From assembly GCA_938003725.1 (NCBI GenBank), contig CALKXX010000074.1:1-7887 (forward strand): 7,887 nucleotides of DNA, written 5' to 3'. Every line of letters starts with the position of its first letter. Positions within the stretch are counted from its first letter, which is position 1. The position numbers and the translations under genes were made by a program. The notes under the pieces were generated by a model, which saw only the letters and a program-made list of their open reading frames with translations, was not told where the DNA came from and did not search any database. The stretch is from an uncultured Sphingomonadaceae bacterium (GTDB lineage: Bacteria; Pseudomonadota; Alphaproteobacteria; Sphingomonadales; Sphingomonadaceae). Positions 5,949 through 7,887 of the stretch are shown here, piece after piece.

Positions 5949-6647
5949 TTGCTCGACGAAATTTCGGTAAATGCCCTGTCCGGTAACTTTTCACCTCTGT
6001 CGCTTTTTCTGGAAGCGGACATTGTCGTCAAACTGGTGATCGTGGGATTGCTGTTGGCCAGCATATGGACATGGGCCATCATTATCAGCTTCGCCCTGAA
6101 AATAGGACGCACGCAAAATAAGTCGGAGAAATTTGAGCGAGCCTTTTCCGCGGCTGAAAATGTCGATAGCTTTTATGAAAGTCACGGAAAATCGACTTTG
6201 CCCTTGGCCAAGGTATTGGCCGCTGGTGTGAAGGAATGGCGGCGATCAACCGCACGCGGACCTATTGATCGCGAAGGTACCAGACAAAGACTAGCCACAG
6301 CGATGAACGCAACCATTGCCCATGAAATTGATCGGTTGGCGGATCGGTTGAATTTTCTTGCCACGGTTGGCAGCGTCGCGCCCTTTATTGGTCTGTTTGG
6401 CACGGTTTGGGGCATTATGCGCGCCTTTGCGGTTATTTCAGCAGAATCCTCAACCAGCCTCGATGTGGTTGCCGGCCCCATAGGCGAAGCTTTATTCGCC
6501 ACGGCAATCGGTCTATTTGCTGCTATTCCCGCTGTGATCGCCTATAATCGCTTCTCTCACCGCCTGAACAAACTGGAGGCGCGGATGGGCCGATTTGCCG
6601 ACGGCTTCCACGCGACACTCAGCCGCGAGCTGGAATTGGGGGACTAG
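5949..6647 (+). CDS. tolQ: TolQ, proton-channel subunit of the Tol-Pal system
   Basis: A 232-residue inner-membrane protein of the TolQ/ExbB/MotA family. It forms a pentameric channel around TolR and uses the proton-motive force to energise TolA. Three membrane segments are seen: about 24-50, 136-158 and 172-200. The long cytoplasmic loop lies between the first two. The segment LATVGSVAPFIGLFGTVWGI (137-156) and the EALFATAIGLFAAIPAVIAYN region (180-200) are the family's signature, the second containing the Thr that lines the channel (Thr185). It starts with TTG at 5949 and is followed by tolR 1 bp after the TAG at 6645-6647, suggesting coupled translation. Confidence 0.97.
   Translation: MLDEISVNALSGNFSPLSLFLEADIVVKLVIVGLLLASIWTWAIIISFALKIGRTQNKSEKFERAFSAAENVDSFYESHGKSTLPLAKVLAAGVKEWRRSTARGPIDREGTRQRLATAMNATIAHEIDRLADRLNFLATVGSVAPFIGLFGTVWGIMRAFAVISAESSTSLDVVAGPIGEALFATAIGLFAAIPAVIAYNRFSHRLNKLEARMGRFADGFHATLSRELELGD
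6638..6643 (+). promoter_or_regulatory. Shine-Dalgarno deciding the GTG start of tolR
   Basis: GGGGGA lies 5 bases before the GTG at 6649 and 11 bases before the in-frame ATG at 6655. The spacing favours GTG, which gives an N-terminus MAMNLSSGSSRR. Confidence 0.45.
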
Positions 6648-6648
6648 G

Positions 6649-7095
6649 GTGGCAATGAACCTCTCTTCGGGCAGCAGCCGCCGCGTAAGGCGGCGTGCAC
6701 CAATGTCGGAAATCAACGTCACGCCCTTTGTCGATGTGATGCTGGTATTGCTCATCATCTTCATGGTCACCGCGCCCTTGCTGGTCGCGGGCGTCCCGGT
6801 TGATTTGCCGGAAAGCCGCGCCAATGCGCTGGAACAGGATCAAGAGCCGGTACAGATTTCCATCGATGATAGTGGCCGGGTTTATGTTGATGATGACGCG
6901 CTGAGCGGTGATGGATTGGTCCAGCGTCTGGAACAGATTTCGGCGGCGCAAAGCCCCGAGGAACCGCGCCAGATCATGCTGCGCGCTGACAAAACGCTAA
7001 ATTGGGGTCTGGTCATGGCGGTTATGGGGGAACTCAATCGCGTGGGCCTGAACCGGGTGTCTCTGGTCACAACAGGTTCATCCGAGGCTCCATAG
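6649..7095 (+). CDS. tolR: TolR, membrane-anchored motor subunit of the Tol-Pal system
   Basis: A 148-residue protein of the ExbD/TolR family. A short Arg-rich cytoplasmic N-terminus leads to MSEINVTPFVDVMLVLLIIF (17-36): the Asp in FVDVML (Asp27) is the essential proton-carrying residue in the single membrane helix. The rest is periplasmic (QISIDDSGRVYVDDDAL, then LRADKTLNWGLVMAVM), matching the peptidoglycan-binding TolR periplasmic domain. It works with TolQ in the motor that pulls on TolA. GTG at 6649 is preferred over ATG at 6655 on Shine-Dalgarno spacing, a difference of two residues. The stop is 15 bp before tolA. Confidence 0.96.
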   Translation: MAMNLSSGSSRRVRRRAPMSEINVTPFVDVMLVLLIIFMVTAPLLVAGVPVDLPESRANALEQDQEPVQISIDDSGRVYVDDDALSGDGLVQRLEQISAAQSPEEPRQIMLRADKTLNWGLVMAVMGELNRVGLNRVSLVTTGSSEAP

Positions 7096-7110
7096 AAATG
7101 GCCACCTGAT

Positions 7111-7887
7111 ATGGACCGCGCGGAAAAAATCGGTTTGGGCGTTGCAGCTGCGGGACATATTGTCCTGTTCGGCCTGCTTTCGCTCAACCTGATTTTTGAA
7201 GATGATCGGCCAAAAATTGGGGACCCCTCGGTCGCAGTCAACATTGTCGGCGATCCTGGATCATCAGAGATTCTATCCGATATCCCGCTGCCAATATCGG
7301 ACCCTGAACCCGATGTCGCGGATGCTTCGCCCGATCCCGATACACGCGATGAATTGACGCCCGTGCCGCCCGATGCCGCGGTTCCGCCGCCGTTGCCCCG
7401 CGCTGCGGAAACACCGCCAATTGACCGGAGCGCGGATCAAAAGCGTCAGCGCGAGATAGAACAGCGCCGACAACAGGAAATTGAAGATCGCAAACGCCGC
7501 GACCGTGAAGCAAAAGCACAGCGCGATGCGGAAAGCCGCAAACAACGCGAGGCAGAAGCCAAACGCAAAAGAGATGCCGAAGAACGGAGAAGGCGGATTG
7601 CCGCTGCTGCACAGGAAGCAGCTAATTCTGCCAACGCGGCGAATAGCGGAGCACCAGCCAAAGCCGCCGGTCAAGTGCGCGGGGAAGTTCGAGCATTGAT
7701 TGCTGATCAAATCCGGCCTTATATGGGAGGATGCAAAGCTACTGGACCAGATGCGAACAAGATCAAATTATTTCTCAATGTCGCACTCAACAAAAACGGC
7801 TCGTTGGCTCGTATATCAACAAAACGAAGGTCAGGCGTCAGTAGCCTAAATCAGAATCAGGTAAAACCACTTGAGGATTGCATCTAC
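7111..7887 (+). CDS. tolA: TolA, periplasm-spanning Tol-Pal protein, 3' end cut by the window
   Basis: The first 259 residues of TolA, open to the window edge. TolA is anchored in the inner membrane, energised by TolQR, and reaches across the periplasm to TolB/Pal. Parts in order: cytoplasmic MDRAEKIG; one membrane helix at about 8-29 with His16; an acidic, Pro-rich stretch (about 30-108); a highly charged Arg/Glu/Lys/Gln helical stalk (about 109-174); an Ala/Asn linker; and the start of the globular C-terminal domain from about 189, with Cys208 and Cys257, which may form a disulfide. The helix motif known as SxxxH in E. coli TolA reads AxxxH here (Ala12, His16). No strong Shine-Dalgarno precedes the ATG at 7111; a three-codon reading ATG-GCC-ACC-TGA (7098-7109) lies directly before it, probably by chance. 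Confidence 0.93.
   Translation, partial: MDRAEKIGLGVAAAGHIVLFGLLSLNLIFEDDRPKIGDPSVAVNIVGDPGSSEILSDIPLPISDPEPDVADASPDPDTRDELTPVPPDAAVPPPLPRAAETPPIDRSADQKRQREIEQRRQQEIEDRKRRDREAKAQRDAESRKQREAEAKRKRDAEERRRRIAAAAQEAANSANAANSGAPAKAAGQVRGEVRALIADQIRPYMGGCKATGPDANKIKLFLNVALNKNGSLARISTKRRSGVSSLNQNQVKPLEDCIY

Noticed and set aside
7273..7710. Minus-strand open frame rich in Phe, Ala and Cys, which looks membrane-like
   Set aside because: The hydrophobicity results from reading the charged TolA stalk codons backwards; the plus-strand TolA reading is compelling.
1..7887. CRISPR arrays, tRNA or rRNA genes, insertion sequences, toxin-antitoxin or defence modules
   Set aside because: No spaced direct repeats, RNA gene signatures, transposase motifs or terminal inverted repeats were seen; the plus strand is nearly filled with ordinary protein genes.

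Overview
The window reads as ordinary chromosomal DNA from an alphaproteobacterium, most likely a marine or freshwater member of the Sphingomonadales. This rests on recognised protein families (a DUF3617-type lipoprotein, a short TraR/DksA zinc-finger protein with the LSRMDAMQ core, a TolA with a GH-containing anchor), on the N-terminally extended UvrB, and on moderate GC with frequent GTG/TTG starts. No database search was possible, so the taxon is an inference.

Layout. Positions 1-361 (minus strand) hold the 5' end of uvrB, whose remainder lies outside the window. A gap of about 140 bp (362-500) separates it from a divergent run of plus-strand genes. The first block (501-5383) is tightly packed: a DUF3617-like lipoprotein carrying an EF-hand loop; a secreted serine hydrolase of the beta-lactamase/penicillin-binding-protein fold; two tandem VOC (glyoxalase-fold) paralogues; a secreted M20D-type amidohydrolase; a DksA/TraR-like C4 zinc-finger protein; and a ferric-reductase-like membrane protein whose start overlaps the preceding stop. 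Gaps in this block run from a 4-bp overlap to 49 bp, so some co-transcription is likely, but no shared pathway is proven. After an 87-bp gap with a possible weak terminator comes the second block (5471-7887): ybgC, tolQ, tolR and a 3'-truncated tolA, in the conserved order of the Tol-Pal operon.

How the genes work together. The second block is clear: TolQ and TolR form the proton-driven inner-membrane motor that energises TolA, which spans the periplasm towards TolB and Pal (expected just downstream) to keep the outer membrane attached during division; YbgC is the cytoplasmic thioesterase that usually accompanies them. In the first block three products carry export signals (lipoprotein, serine hydrolase, amidohydrolase) and one is a membrane haem-type protein, so it is biased to the envelope, but the genes look like a loose collection rather than a single known pathway.

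I saw no mobile element, CRISPR array, tRNA/rRNA, toxin-antitoxin pair or defence system. No convincing new biological system is present. The points most worth checking are the EF-hand lipoprotein, the VOC pair that appears to lack the usual metal ligands, the exported M20D enzyme, the overlapping dksA-like/ferric-reductase-like pair, and the high share of non-ATG starts.
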